From Adiantum capillus-veneris (lineage: Eukaryota > Streptophyta > Polypodiopsida > Polypodiales > Pteridaceae), in assembly GCA_014529385.2 (NCBI GenBank), contig CM043953.1, forward strand, positions 110,552,549-110,616,548: a stretch of 64,000 bases of DNA. The letters are read 5' to 3'. The position numbers and the translations under genes are program-made. Within the stretch, counting starts at the first letter, position 1. Each line of letters opens with the position of its first letter. Positions 30,910 to 43,067 of this stretch are shown here, in pieces. The notes beneath the pieces are model-generated. The model ran no database searches. It saw only the letters and a list, made by a program, of their open reading frames with translations, and was not told the DNA's origin.

Positions 30910-32482
30910 CAATGTAATGTCAATGCCATGTTGTTACAATGCAATGTTGATGCTATGATGCTATGAAAATTTTTGGATTGTTCGTTTTCATGCCGAAATT
31001 TTTCAGATTTGGTGGCGTATGAAATTGATAAGTTCAATTGCTAATTGGTGAATATGCATTGCTAATTGTGTGCCTAATTGATCTAATTGCATTCTTGAAT
31101 TCTCAATTGCAAGTGTGTGTGCACTAAAATCAAGTGTGTGTGCATTCTAATTGAGTGTGTGTATGCACTATTTTGCCCTTGTTTATGGACCTAAAAATCA
31201 ATGTGTGCTTAATGATTTTTCAATTGTGATGATTGATTTGTGTTGCGGTCATGCCCAACTAGATATTTGTGAAATCACATTGCAATTTTGAAAAGATTAA
31301 CCCTTTTGTGTGCGCACCTAAAGATTGGTAAAAACTGCCAATTATTAGTGTGTGTCTGTGTGTGTGTGTGTGTGCGCCTAGAAAGTGCTTAATGTGCATA
31401 ATTAATTCAATGTTTGATTGCATGTTTGATGTGTCTAATGGTTAATTGCTGCATTTTTTTAGCTCACAACAGGGATTTTAAACACTCCAATTGCGTCAAA
31501 TTTTGACCTAATTTTGCCGCTAATTTTGTCGATTTAATTGCCTCTTTGGATTTTATTGATCGAATTATTTGGCAATTAAATTAATATGATTTTTGTAATT
31601 TTATATGGCTGCACTAATCCCCTATGTGTGGAGAATCTTCAAAGAAAATTGGGTATTTTTCGGATAATTTTTAAAAAATTTTGATAATTTTTTCTTAATT
31701 TTTGCATTAATTTTTTCTTTATTCCATTAAAAACTGATATCTTGCGATCTTTACGAGTTGTTTTGAATGTGTGTTTACGGCTTGATTTTGAGCGCATTTG
31801 GGCTTTCGTTCGTCAAATTTTGAGTGTTTTACTATTTTCGGAGGCAGGATTGACGATTTTGTCGAAATTGGCTTTTTCGGAAAACACTTCTATTTTTGGT
31901 GTGCTTTTGCGTGTCGAAAGTGTTCGAGTATGATTGCCGATGATTTTCTAAGATTTCTAGAATTTTCCGTGAATTTTTTAGATTTTTGGGTGATTTTTAG
32001 CGTTTCGGCTAATTTTCGATCTATTTTTGGCATTTTTGGACGATTGAAAATAAAATAATAAAGAAAAATAATTTTCGAGCTCAACGCCCGTGCCTTGCGG
32101 AGCATAAAATTCTTCATCGATGGATAGATCTTTACGGTCTGTTTGGATAGATTTCGTCGATATTAAAATACTCTTCTTCTTCTTTTTTCTCTCTCCGCGT
32201 GAACACCCTCCACACAACTCTCTCTCTCTTTCCCTCACTCTCTCTCTAACTCCCCCTCCCTCTCTCTCCCTCTAACTCCCCCTCCCTCTCTCTCCGTTGA
32301 TTTACATTCTCTCACTAATCCCCCTCACTCTCTCTCCGCTTATTAACAATCACTCACTAACTCCCCCGCACTCTCTCACTCTCTTTCTTCTCCCCACCCA
32401 CTCTCTCTCCTCCCTTTGTCGCCTTCCACCTCGCTGCCCGCTACATCGCTAACAAGCACGTGCGCATCTCCTTGTCTTTACT

Positions 32483-32599
<117 letters not shown>

Positions 32600-32929
32600 T
32601 TCGCTGCCCGCCAGGTCCTCACAAACACACACACGCACTGGCTCGAAGTTCTCTCTCTCTCTCTCTCCTGCTCTGTACTGTGCGTGGGACTGCCCTGCTA
32701 CCTGTCGCAATCAGCGCGTGCACTGCCCTCCTCTTGTTGTCCTGCGCACCAGCCCCAAGCTCCGCTGGTCCATTCTGCCTCCCCAGGCTCGTACGCGCAA
32801 TCAGCACCGCTGTCAGCCCCGAGGTCAACGCTGCCAGGTAAGCAACCCCGCTAGGTGAGCATTAATTTAGTTAGGTTAGTTGGTTAGGTTAATTTAGTTA
32901 GGTTAGTTTGGTTAGGTTAAGTTTTTTTT

Positions 32930-33420
32930 TAACCATTTTAAAAAAATCAAAAAGCACAAAAAACCTTTTAAAAACATAAAAACAATAAAAAATTTCAATC
33001 AAAAAATAAAAAAAGGTTTAGAAAATGACCCAAAAAAAAAAGAAAAACTCATTAAAATTTTCACAAAAAAATAAAAAGCTCATAGAAAATCATAAAAACA
33101 ATCAAAAATTGACATAGATAAATCACAATAATTGTAGAAAGTTCATAAAAATTTTCATAAATTACTCGAAAAAGTTCACAGATAAATCACAAAAATGATA
33201 AAAATTTCATAACAGCTCCTAGAAAATCATAAAAAATCAAAAATTGATCAAAAGAATCCCAATAAATCATAAAAAATTCATTAAACCTTCAAAAATTTCT
33301 AAAATTCACAAAAAAATTATTAAAAAATCAAAACTTTTCCAAAAATATTAAAAATCGTAAAAATATCCAAAAAATTAGAAAATTCAAAATTTTATAAAAA
33401 TTTAATAAAAATAAAAAGGA
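32930..33420. repeat. A-rich degenerate repeat tract
   Basis: About 490 bp made of AAAAATCATAAAAA-like words without coding potential, in the H leader. A short GGTTAG(T)-type repeat (TTAGTTAGGTTAG) precedes it at 32,865-32,925. Confidence 0.7.
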
Positions 33421-34015
33421 AGTCGTCGAAAGAGGCAGAAAAGCAAAGCTGGAAGAGCCGCACACCAAGCGAACATATCAACAGCCAAAAATAGCAGAAG
33501 GATAGCCGAAAAAAGCTGAAAACGACCAACTCAAAGTCGTTTGAGGGACACGCAAACTTCAAAATTTGGCACGCTAGAAATTGGCAAGTGCAAGCAATTG
33601 CATTGCAAATGAGCTTCTAGTTGGACGAACAGGGGCACAAATCATGGTGGATTGTAGATTAGGCTATTCAAAGCCCAGATTTTCATCATTTCAAAAGCCC
33701 ATTGCAAAAGCCCACATGTGTACAGGTAGGACAGGGTGTACATAGTGCATCGATTTTCACTATTACCAGTACCACTGTGTTTTTTCCACAATACGGAGGA
33801 GTTGGTAGCACGTAAAACTTCTCAAGGAAGCTATCCGCGGGCCGACGACATGAGGTAAGCAGGTACGTCAGATGGCATCGAGTGGCGTCAGGAGGTCGAA
33901 CTGGGTCAATACTTGCACGCTTTGGCTAAAGCAGTTTAATCAAAACCGAGCAAGAGAAATTCTGCTAATCGATACCAAAATCTGCTAGGAGATAATTTTT
34001 ACAGAACTAGCCACC

Positions 34016-36060
34016 ATGGACTCAAATCGAGCTGAGAGTTCAAGTACAACAGAGCAAGCTAGTAGCAGTGGCAACACATGCACAACTACAACAAAGTAGA
34101 TTTTACAGCTATATGGCTACAATGGGGATAAATTTTTGTACATAGATTCAAAAGGCCATAGATACTTGATGAGCAATAAAAGCAGCACAGGAGCCAAGAT
34201 CCTATTGATCATAGTAAAGCCAAAATTAGAGAACTCCCAAATGTTCATAGATTTCAGTGGAGCCAAGTATTGCAAGCTCAAAGATAAAGTGCAAATAGAA
34301 GTTCAAAAATTCAACCCAAACCCAGAAATGTGCACAAGCTAGCAAAACATACAGTTGGTGCATATGCAATCAGAGCCATTGTACATGGATTACAGTGGTC
34401 AGATCTATAATTGAGAACCAGAATTGCAAAATCCAACAGATCAACCAATTGAAGCCAATCTAATTGGAGAATTGAGTCAAAGACAGTATAAAGATCAAGA
34501 TGGAGAATTCTACAACTTGATGCTCAGTGTTTTAAAAGAAAATGCCGACAACTTGGCAAGCATAGAAGCAAAAACTTCTCAGCTAGAGCTTAACATGACA
34601 GAACCAAATGAAATACCACCACTCGTTGCGTATTGCTCAGATTGTGGACGAAAAGGTGGACATTTTTTTGAAGATTGTCCAAGAAATCCAAACAACAAGG
34701 ACACATCAACTGTCAAGCAAGGCACAAAGCAAATTGGAAATGCGAATCTCGATGTAAGTGCATCTAACTTGTCACTTTTAATGTAATTGGATGATTCTGC
34801 ATTAACATTAGAAGCACCATTAAAAGCACTGCAAGTTCATAATCAGCATAAAGATGCGCAGGTACCTGAAAAGCTTAAAATTGATTCTTTGAACAGAAAA
34901 TTCTTGCATGAATTTGGTCAAGGTGTCCAGATATCACCGAAGGTTGAAAAGACTGTTAGGTTTGCAAATGATTCTGCATCCACTGCCACAAGTGTGCAAT
35001 CATTCACGAGTCTAAGAGACACATCAAACAGAATGCTATTAGCATTGTATGGTATACATAATTCATATGCACACTATGTAGACCAAAAAGGGAAAATGTA
35101 CAAAAAGGATCAACTAGTGTTTGAACGGCCCACATGCTAGCTCATAGAAGTGCGTCTAGTGATAGATCAGAAAGGATGGTTCATTTTAGAGGAAAGAATC
35201 TATTATAGCCCATCCTCTCTAGAGCTGAAGGATATTACCCAAGTGAACTCAAAAATCTGTTCAGAGGCAGACTCTCCTCCATCAAAAATCAAGCTTCGAT
35301 GTTGTAACCCAACGAGCATATACTTTGACCAAAATAGTCATAGATATAGACGAGAGTCTAGCATCTATGATGCCTTGGGTCTTGAAATCATAGAAGCTCA
35401 TATCATAGGAGACCCATGGGATAGACAATATCAGGGCAAAGATAAGGCTATCTATAGCTTGACTTGGGGAATAATTTGTCATGTGTCACGGAGATACATA
35501 GGAAACTATGCAAAAGGTTTACAGATGCCAAATCTCAATAGTGCTACCCAAAGTATGCCTTCACAAGCCCAGAAGGTGAGACTAAATCAGAGCCAAACAA
35601 TTTTCAACTCTTACAATGAAGCAGGCTATAGTGATCACCCTAGGAAGGGGGGAACTGTAAATCCATCAAGCTCAGCTTATGTACCAGGAAATGCTACACC
35701 ATTTAGAAGCCCTAGAGCCTTTAGCCAACAGACCCCTTCAAAGCAAAAACCATTGAAAGATCATATGGTTGTTGGAAGTTTCCAATTGACCCAGGTTCTC
35801 TCAAAATCTGCAGGCAAATGCTTATATGAAGATGATCAGAGAAAAAAAAATTAGATGACCTCCATAAGTCAAAGTCAAAAGCCAACAAATCCAATAGTGT
35901 TCAAACAGTGACATGTGATCAAGCTCACATATGCATATCGAGATGCACAAGGTAACGAATATCAACAAGATCATGACCTTGTACAAACCCATACGGATGG
36001 CCCAACTGAAGTCGAAGACTATCTAAAGATGATGCAAAGCCTCAAGCTGCCAGAATAGGT
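34016..36060 (+). pseudogene. H gag-like region with Y-x-D-x-x-G-x-x-Y repeats and zinc knuckle
   Basis: Begins at ATG 34,016 with a Ser/Thr-rich segment. Eight short repeats of the form (Y/F)-x-D-x-x-G-x-x-Y are readable at ~34,133 (LYIDSKGHRYL), 34,241 (MFIDFSGAKYC), 34,378, 34,482, 35,071 (YVDQKGKMYKK), 35,156, 35,318 (YFDQNSHRYR) and 35,926 (YRDAQGNEYQQ). A zinc-knuckle-like CSDCGRKGGHFFEDC followed by PRNPNN lies at ~34,640-34,695, homologous to G1's nucleocapsid relic. It may bind RNA. The role of the repeats is unknown. Several interruptions. Confidence 0.5.
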
Positions 36061-36500
36061 GACAAAAAAATCAAAGTTAATGAAAGCTAAAATCCTGAAA
36101 TCTACACAAAGGTCACCACCAAAATCTCCTCCGAAGAGACAAATTCTGCCAGAAAGTACAGTGGATCTTTTAAGGTCAAAGGTTACTCAGATGCAGGTGG
36201 ACAATGCTCAACAATTGCAAAAGGGTGCAATATTAGAGCCAATGGAGTCAACATCAATGGAAGCAGGTGATCAAAGCAAAGAAAATGCAAATAAAGTTCA
36301 ACCAAAGGACACTACCACAGCAAAAGCAACCAATTCAGACATGAATTCTAAGATGATCAAGTACAGCATTGTTGGTGAACACGAAGAAAAGCTATCAAGA
36401 GAAGTAAAGCTAGATTTTCAACTAGACAAGAACCTCATGTCATTTCGTACTTGTAAAAGATGTGGCCAACCACAGCTGGAAGATGCTCCTAAATTGTGAG
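36060..36500 (+). pseudogene. H Lys/Ser-rich linker with Cys motif
   Basis: Basic, low-complexity stretch (KSTQRSPPKSPPKRQ) followed by a C-x-x-C half finger (CKRCGQPQ) at ~36,450. It lies between the gag-like part and the first protease-like block. Confidence 0.4.
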
Positions 36501-36700
36501 CATATCAGGAGATAAACGAGCAGAATGCTAGGGAATCATCTCCACCACCATTGAAGTAAGTTTAAAGAACATTACAGTCCAGTTCCACGTGATCACAGCA
36601 AAGGATGTACCAAATAACATCATATTGGGAATGCCATTGGCCCGAAAAGTCCTGGAGATACAGAGTTCAATGAAGATGCAATCTTCAGAGACAACCAAGA
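36500..36700 (+). pseudogene. H first retropepsin-like relic (C-terminal part)
   Basis: FHVITAKDVPNNIILGMPLARKV at ~36,580-36,650, readable as two adjacent blocks, carries the hydrophobic-I-L-G signature that closes a retropepsin, as in G1 (IILGRSFMRR). The N-terminal catalytic part is not clearly readable. Confidence 0.45.
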
Positions 36701-37050
36701 ATGAAGACCAAGACTGGTCACCCGCGGACGACAACACAAAGTCCTCAAGCACAATTCAAATGGAAAAGCTTATTGAAGATGATTCATCTCCATCAAACAG
36801 ACCTTTAGAAGAGCTTAGAGCAAATAAGATAATAGCAAGTGCAGATCAAACAGAGCAAAGAGAAACCACGATAGCTATTGAGCAAAGAATTCCACCAAAT
36901 CCAGAAGTTAAGAAGAATGAGGTTGCAAAAATTCAAGAAGCAATAGGAAGTCCAAAGATCCAGACATTGCCAGCTGAATCAACCGATGTAAGTCAGAGTG
37001 GAACACAAAGTCTCAAGCCACCCTCCATAGAGACACAGTAGATCAAGATG
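36701..37050 (+). pseudogene. H acidic/Gln-rich linker
   Basis: Low-complexity Ser/Glu/Gln/Ile-rich protein relic (EQRETTIAIEQRIPPNPE) between the two retropepsin-like blocks. In G1 and E this position holds RT, RNase H and integrase; none is recognisable here. Confidence 0.45.
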
Positions 37051-37055
37051 GGACC

Positions 37056-37420
37056 ATGGCCAAAGTAGTACAAAGATCTTCAATAGAACCAACAATGAGA
37101 ATAGCTATAGTTCTCAGCAATACAAAAGGAGCAAATGTCACATGCAATGCTCTACTGGATAAAGAAGCAAAGTACAATATGGTTGCAGACAACATTCAGA
37201 GCATTCTAGAGATTACTCAGGGCAAGCTAGATAATGGAGAAATCATGTGTAAGGCTACAAGTCAAAAAGAAATGGTTGCTACACTTAGCATCCAAAATCA
37301 TGTAAAGTAGATGAAGTTTCAGGTGAAGTCTTCAAAAGACATGCATGTAGATGTCATCCTTGGACATCAGTGGTCAGATCAACACAAGGCCTACAAAGAA
37401 GGTAAAATGCTAATACTCTC
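37056..37420 (+). pseudogene. H second retropepsin-like domain
   Basis: Starts near RIAIVLSNTKGANVTCNALLD (read in two blocks), continues with KYNMVADN, and closes with DVILGHQWSDQ at ~37,350-37,385. N-A-L-L-D, then N-(M/L)-(V/L), then (I/V)-(I/L)-(L/N)-(G/L)-x-x-W are shared with the extra domains of G1 and E. Fossil. Confidence 0.5.
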
Positions 37421-37439
37421 TTTTCCAAGAGATAGCAAG

Positions 37440-38480
37440 CAGTAGATACAAGTACCGTTAATGATAGATTCAGAGTTGCAGAGGTCACAAGAATCGAAGA
37501 CAAATCTTGCAGACAAAGGTAAAGCTAGAGTGGACCCTCCACCGACTAGCAAAGAATGTATGACAGCATATACCTCTACATCAAATAACCCTCATGGATC
37601 AGCTTCTTCAAGTAAGTCAGGCTTTCAAAATTTCAAGTCGGTTGTTGACCCAACGGAAACCTCTAAGGAGACACCTAGAAAAGCAAAGGTATATCAGCCA
37701 AAGTACTCAAGAAATCAAAGGAAAGTCAAGCAAGTGTTTGTTCCGAGGAGTTTAGTCAAAGTCAATGATCCGGTTTGGATAAAAGACAGGAGATCAACAA
37801 AGAAAGACAAACACATGGAATGGATAGCATCATAATGGAGCTTAAAAGCACAGGAGTACTATAGAGGTAACAGACAGATATGGGTGCCGAAACCGTAGGT
37901 TAGGACATATGAAGTAACTTCAAGTCCCTCCCAAGAAAGAAGGCCCACCCGGTATCAACTTCAACAATACCCTAGGATTGCTAAGAAGCAAATATACAAC
38001 AGAACAACATTGAAAGATGTTAAAGTCTACCACAACCCACAAGAGGATATAGAAAAAAGACGGTCTCAAAGAATCTTCCTCTTAGACAAGGATTCTACAT
38101 AGGGTATACAAAGATTTGGCTACCATTCAACCATAAGCCAACTGCAGCTACACCAGGCCTGCATGAAGATCTCAAGAACTCAACAAGACCTAGAGTAAAG
38201 CAAAGTCAACAAAGGAGTTACAAAGGTCCTCAAAAGATTTGGATTCCTAAGTCTTCCAATGAACCGAGTCAAAAGCCACATGCCGACAGTGAACAGAGGC
38301 CTACAACAACATCAAAGACTCCTATCAACAAGCCCAATTGGAGAATCAAACAAATAATGGAGTCTTCACGGTCAAAGAAGGACAACCCAACCAACGTGAA
38401 TGCAGATTCAAAGAAGATAAAACACATATGGCAAAAGAAACTTTCAATGCTCACTAATCCTCTTTTTGAGAATTCAAGCT
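37440..38480 (+). pseudogene. H 3' tail with W-(V/I)-P-K motifs
   Basis: Lys/Ser/Gln-rich relic. Motif copies: VWIKDRR at ~37,773, QIWVPKP at ~37,875, IWLP at ~38,113, KIWIPKSS at ~38,234, HIWQKKL at ~38,422. Spacing is about 100-240 bp. Also present in G1 and E at the same place in the element. Confidence 0.45.
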
Positions 38481-39490
38481 TACTTTTACCTAAATAAATG
38501 TTTGTAGTAAGCACAAGAATGTAAAAAATCAAGTCGCCAGGGTGCAAAAAACACTCTTTGGCGTAGTCAGAGTCGGGCTGCTAAACCATAAAATGAGCAA
38601 AGCATTAGTCCCAAAGCTTCAAGTCATATTAAACTATGTGCTAAGAGTCGTAGTTATTAGGCTTATGCTCAAGCTGAAGTTGAGCATATCTAAGTCATGT
38701 CGCTCATGTTGGATGAGATGAGCATAAGAGTCAAAGTCTATTAACTTACAATTGGTGGAGTGTTATAGAGTCCAACACTCACGCACAATGCACATTAAAA
38801 TGAGAGCACATATCCTCGTCAACGAGAACCAATATTAAAGGGGTTCCAGCTTGCAAAGCCATGTCATATTCTTTTATAGCTACACCATCTTTTTGAGGAA
38901 TCCTTAACAATCCTTCTTGCACAGCATATTGTTTTCCATGCATTTTTGTGTATGCATATATAGGATGTCCCACCATTGGACATATGTATTAGACACTTTT
39001 TTGCTTCCACCTATGCACCTTGAGTGGACTATAACAGGCAAACCAATGTTCCATCATGCTTCCGTTTCATATTTGCTGCCTTTTTCATTCCATATCTATC
39101 AGCAAATAATCCCTTCAGTACTTTATTAACATTTTTCATGCTAATAAGTACTCCAATAATGGGTATATCCCAAAGGCACTTTTTTCCCACTGGGTTTTTC
39201 CCTTTGGTCATCCAAGTATTAGACCCTAATTTAGAACCTCATCATTCTACTACCCTTGTACATACTTTTCATAAATAAATAGTAGCCTCATCATTATGCT
39301 ATTACAACGGACAAATGCAACATCATCTCTCACACAACAGACATATTCCGACCAATGAAGATGCTACAGCAAATTGAACCTCATCAACAAATCCAACGAC
39401 AAATGAAGACGATCAACCCATCAAAAACCAATCAAAAACCTTCCACATCCTCCACGAACACTTTTCAATAGTGCCCGAGGATGGGCACTA
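38481..39490 (+). other. H 3' untranslated region with an antisense coding-like insert
   Basis: No forward coding signal is seen. On the minus strand, ~39,215-38,780, reads like protein (WDIPIIGVLISMKNVNKVL, then LFADRYGMKKAANMKRKHD, then IPQKDGVAIKEYDMALQAG), which I do not recognise. It could be a captured fragment or a chance reading. Confidence 0.35.
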
Positions 39491-39493
39491 AAA

Positions 39494-39507
39494 TCGAAAG
39501 GGGGGAA
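39494..39507 (+). other. H polypurine tract
   Basis: CGAAAGGGGGGAA directly before TGTTAACTGAG, the start of the 3' LTR. Confidence 0.8.
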
Positions 39508-40431
39508 TGTTAACTGAGTCAACGTTAGTTAACAGAAGCTGCTAAAGATCGAAGACGTACAAATGCACATCGAGGATGAATACAAAGAAGCAGTGAAGAT
39601 TGGAGTTACACATTTTTCACGTTTTCCCAAAATGGTCACGTATTGTAAATTCCCGATTTATTTCAAGCCATTGTAATATTTTAATGTGTTACAAACTCAA
39701 TGGGCGTTTCAAGCTGTAAAGAACAGGTCAGTTAGTGTGTTTAGGTTGCAGATTCAGTAAGTGGTAGAGTCCTAAAGGCCTTGGGCGTTCGGACATTGCA
39801 TATTTTTACCCTAGGTATATAAGGCAATGTGTAAAAGAAATTAGGGTTCTCAAGCTCATTTGTTGAGAGCACTCTTTGGTGAGAGCTCTTGAGGTGTGTG
39901 GCTATGGAGTCCTTGAGCTTCTCCTTGCTCATGTGACTTGGTTAACACTAATAAATTCTTAATTCTCTTTCACTATGCCTCTCTCATGCTTCTTGTGATT
40001 GCTAATGATGCTTAGATTAGCTAGATTTTAACTAATTAGTGTTTAATCCCTCTCTAATCTTGTGTGATTGCCCTCTTTTTCTTGTGTGTGCATGTAGGTT
40101 TGATTGGAGTGTGGTGCTTGATAGATCTATGTATATGTGCTTGCGATTAGTGTGTTTCATGATAGGATTAGTGTTGTGTGCGTCTTGCAAGTGTTAGTGT
40201 GTGTGATTGGATTGATTAAAGGTGAAGAGAAGTGGATGTGGAGATCGCCCATCATTGTGGCTTAGCTCCTCCATAGGCTCAAAATCTCACCTCGTAGAGT
40301 CAACCATTCGTGTTGCCATGATTAGCTCACTAATCGTGTGAGTGTTTCCATGCCCTAGCCGGGTAGCCCATCCCTTTGGATTGATAATTTTGTTGGCCAT
40401 TGGAGCTATGCAATGATGGAAACCCCCAACA
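39508..40431 (+). repeat. H 3' LTR (full, 924 bp)
   Basis: Begins TGTTAACTGAG and ends AACCCCCAACA. A TATA-like CTAGGTATATAAGGC lies at ~39,810, about 160 bp before the part shared with the 5' LTR piece. About 7% different from that piece over 465 bp. Confidence 0.85.
39806..39824 (+). promoter_or_regulatory. H LTR TATA box
   Basis: GGTATATAAGGC, a near-consensus plant TATA box in the U3 of the LTR. Confidence 0.5.
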
Positions 40432-40599
40432 CCCAGGTTCAGTGGTGATCAATTGTCAAACCCGTGGGAACAAGCCTCATAAGGCATGCAGGTAAGATTC
40501 AGTTTAGAGTCGAGTGTTACATGGCAAGTTTGGTTATATGTGTTGCAAGGTTTTACAAAGGACTCAATATTAAAACAAATAGCGTGTTCTTTGTGCTTC

Positions 40600-41505
40600 T
40601 GCTATGTCAAGTTTTTATCCCTCTCTCCATCTCGTTCTGTACCAATTCTCCTAGTTTAGTATGCAAGTTTTTGCTTGAGGATGTGATTTGCCGATATGGT
40701 TGCATTGGGAAGATTACTGCAGATAGAGGAGAATTAGATGCAGATGAAGCTTATGAGTTCTTCGATCGGTTGGGAATCAAGTTGGCTCTTACTAGAGCAT
40801 ATAATCCGGAAGGTAATGGACAAAGTGAAAGAGGATATCCGCCTATTGTTAAAGCTTTGGCCAAGGCTTGTAGAGGACGAATTGGTGATTGGCCTTAACT
40901 TTTACCTTTTGCTTTATGGGCTGACAGAACTACTCATAGCTCAGTTACAAGATTTATGCCATTTGAACTTATGTATGGGCAAAAGCCAATCATGCCTATA
41001 GAAGAGACGATTGTTTCTTGGACCATACTGCCATGGGAATCAGAAATGTCAACTGAAGACTTGCTTGCTATGCGCATTCGGCAGCTTGAAAGACGCCAAG
41101 AAGACATTGACCAGGCAATAGATAAGCTCAAGGAGGCACGATTGAAGAATAAAGCCGCATTTGACAAGAAGCATAGATTGAGACCATATACTATCAAAGA
41201 TGGAGATTGGGTACTTGTTTATGATAGCAGTTTAGAAAATCAATATTCGGCCATGCGTAAAATGGTTAAGAGATGGTTTGGACCTTATGTTGTGCTGCAT
41301 GTTTATGATAATGGAACTTACAAGCTTAGAGAACTTGATGGCACCAAGCTTAAAGTACCCATTGTAGGAAAGAGGATCAAATTATTCAAGAAGCGTGAAG
41401 GACAGGTGGTTCTGGGTGATATAGATTCTAGAGAATGCCAAGAAGATGATGAGATGTATTCGCTAGAAGAATCTTCTGGCGATACTTTTGCTTATGATGA
41501 TTAGC
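40600..41505 (+). pseudogene. K integrase relic (core and C-terminal part)
   Basis: Core wording: ICRYGCIGKITADRGE, then FFDRLGIKLALTRAYNPEGNGQSE (read in two blocks), the Glu block, then FALWADRTTHSSV and PFELMYGQKPIMP. The C-terminal part has GDWVLVYDSSLENQ, RWFGPYVVLHVYDNGTYKL and RELDGTKLKVPI, ending in an acidic tail. The D-N-G-T-Y-x-L-x-E-L-D-G-T block is a style I associate with Gypsy integrases outside the usual angiosperm chromovirus/Tat groups, including fungal ones. Confidence 0.75.
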
Positions 41506-41547
41506 AACCTGAAGACGGTTGGCACATGCCGGAGGATGTGCAGGTTC

Positions 41548-41559
41548 AGAGGGGGTGGA
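41548..41559 (+). other. K polypurine tract
   Basis: AGAGGGGGTGGA directly before TGTCATGAC. Confidence 0.65.
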
Positions 41560-42706
41560 TGTCATGACGCTCTGCCTCCACAATGTGAAGCTCTGTCAGG
41601 ACACGACTTTTGGATATTATCATTCCTTAGGCGGAATCATCGTGATTGCAAAGACATGCTCGACATGGTAGTAGAAGAAATTTATATCAAAGGTGTACAC
41701 TTCAAGAAGCAAATCAATTTTCTAAAGTTCTTTTTTGTCAAAATTATGTCAAGAGAGAGTCAAGAGGGTCCCCATTTCAGATCATCGATGTCGCGTGCTT
41801 CAAGCGATTGCGAAGCTGCTTGTTTGGAGGATCATCCGTTCGAAATATTTTGATGTGATAAACTACGATTAGCGTGCTTTAGTTGATAGGCGATGGCTAA
41901 TAACATGGAGACAGTACTGAGGATGCTACAGAAAATAAGTGCCTTGGTCAATAATAATGTGCTTAGCATTGCCTTGGTTTCGGTGTATGCCGAGAAGTTC
42001 GAAGGCAAGGCCATGAGTTGTGAGTGTGAATTACCACTTACATTATGGAGCTATTAATAAAACAAGGCTGGATAATAATATCGAGGAGTTGACAGGCTTA
42101 AAAAGAAAATCATGGCACCGTCGAAACAGCAAGCGGTAGAGAGAAAAAAAAGCAGATTGACGAGTCAGAAAAGGGGGCTCACAGAAAGCATGCGAGAGGG
42201 AGGATCGTCGAAAAGCAGCGCTATAAGGAGTAGACACCGTCGTCAACTGCAGGCAGACAGTGCGGGTAGGGAATAGCAGGGAGTGCGTTGTCACAAAAGC
42301 GCGGAGATTGTGCCTTCGAGGGTAGGAGAAAAGCATGGAGTCAAGCTACAGAGGCCGTCTTCGAGCAGCAGGGGAAAAAAGTGGCGAGGACGACCAGGAG
42401 GGGCGTCGACTGCAGCGAGGAGCATCAGAGTGCCGCCATGCAAAGCCATCAAACAGGTTGACAAGACAGGGAGGCCCGAGCAGTGGCAACTGTGAGAGTT
42501 GGATAGCAGAGAGAGCGTTATCTACAGGGGAAGTGGTCGAGCAGAAGAAAAAGAGAAGTAGGACCAGGAGCCGTCGTCAATTGCAGCTAAAAGAGTCGAA
42601 AGAAGCAGTACAAGGAGAAGGAGAGCTAGTAAAAGGGGCGATACAGAGCTGCATAGGAGGGATGCAAGGGAGCCAAAAAAAGGCGGTACAGAGCCGCAAA
42701 GAAAGG

Positions 42707-42774
<68 letters not shown>

Positions 42775-43012
42775 ATCAAGAAGCTAAAGAAGTTATCAGT
42801 GCTATTAACATTCCAGTTTTGTAACTAAAGACCATCCTAGTTATGTATTAGCAAGTTGAAGTTCTCCAGATATCAGTTGTAAACTTTCAGAGTGAATGTT
42901 AGGTCTTTTGTTTGGTGTTAGGCATCTCTCTCACACAATTTCCCACAGCCAACAGCTCGGTGCTGACCCGGCTCACTAACTGCAAACAAATCACCCCCGA
43001 CAACGCATGACA
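41560..43012 (+). repeat. K 3' LTR
   Basis: 1,453 bp from TGTCATGACG to ACGCATGACA; ends inverted over 7 bp (TGTCATG / CATGACA). It contains a purine-rich part and a (TC)n run at 42,709-42,770. Right end proposed from the inverted match only. Confidence 0.55.
42709..42770. repeat. (TC)n microsatellite
   Basis: About 31 TC units inside the K LTR. Confidence 0.95.
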
Positions 43013-43067
43013 GGTGGGAAATTTTCAAGTTTTTTATTATTCTCGATGCATTTTCCATGTTTATTCT

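Larger units (their letters stand above)
40432..43012 (+). mobile_element. Gypsy element K, 3' part (integrase, PPT, 3' LTR)
   Basis: Begins directly after H's LTR. It holds an integrase relic of a type unlike G1, E, F and J, then a polypurine tract and an LTR of 1.45 kb. The 5' two thirds are missing. About one or two interruptions in the integrase. Confidence 0.7.
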
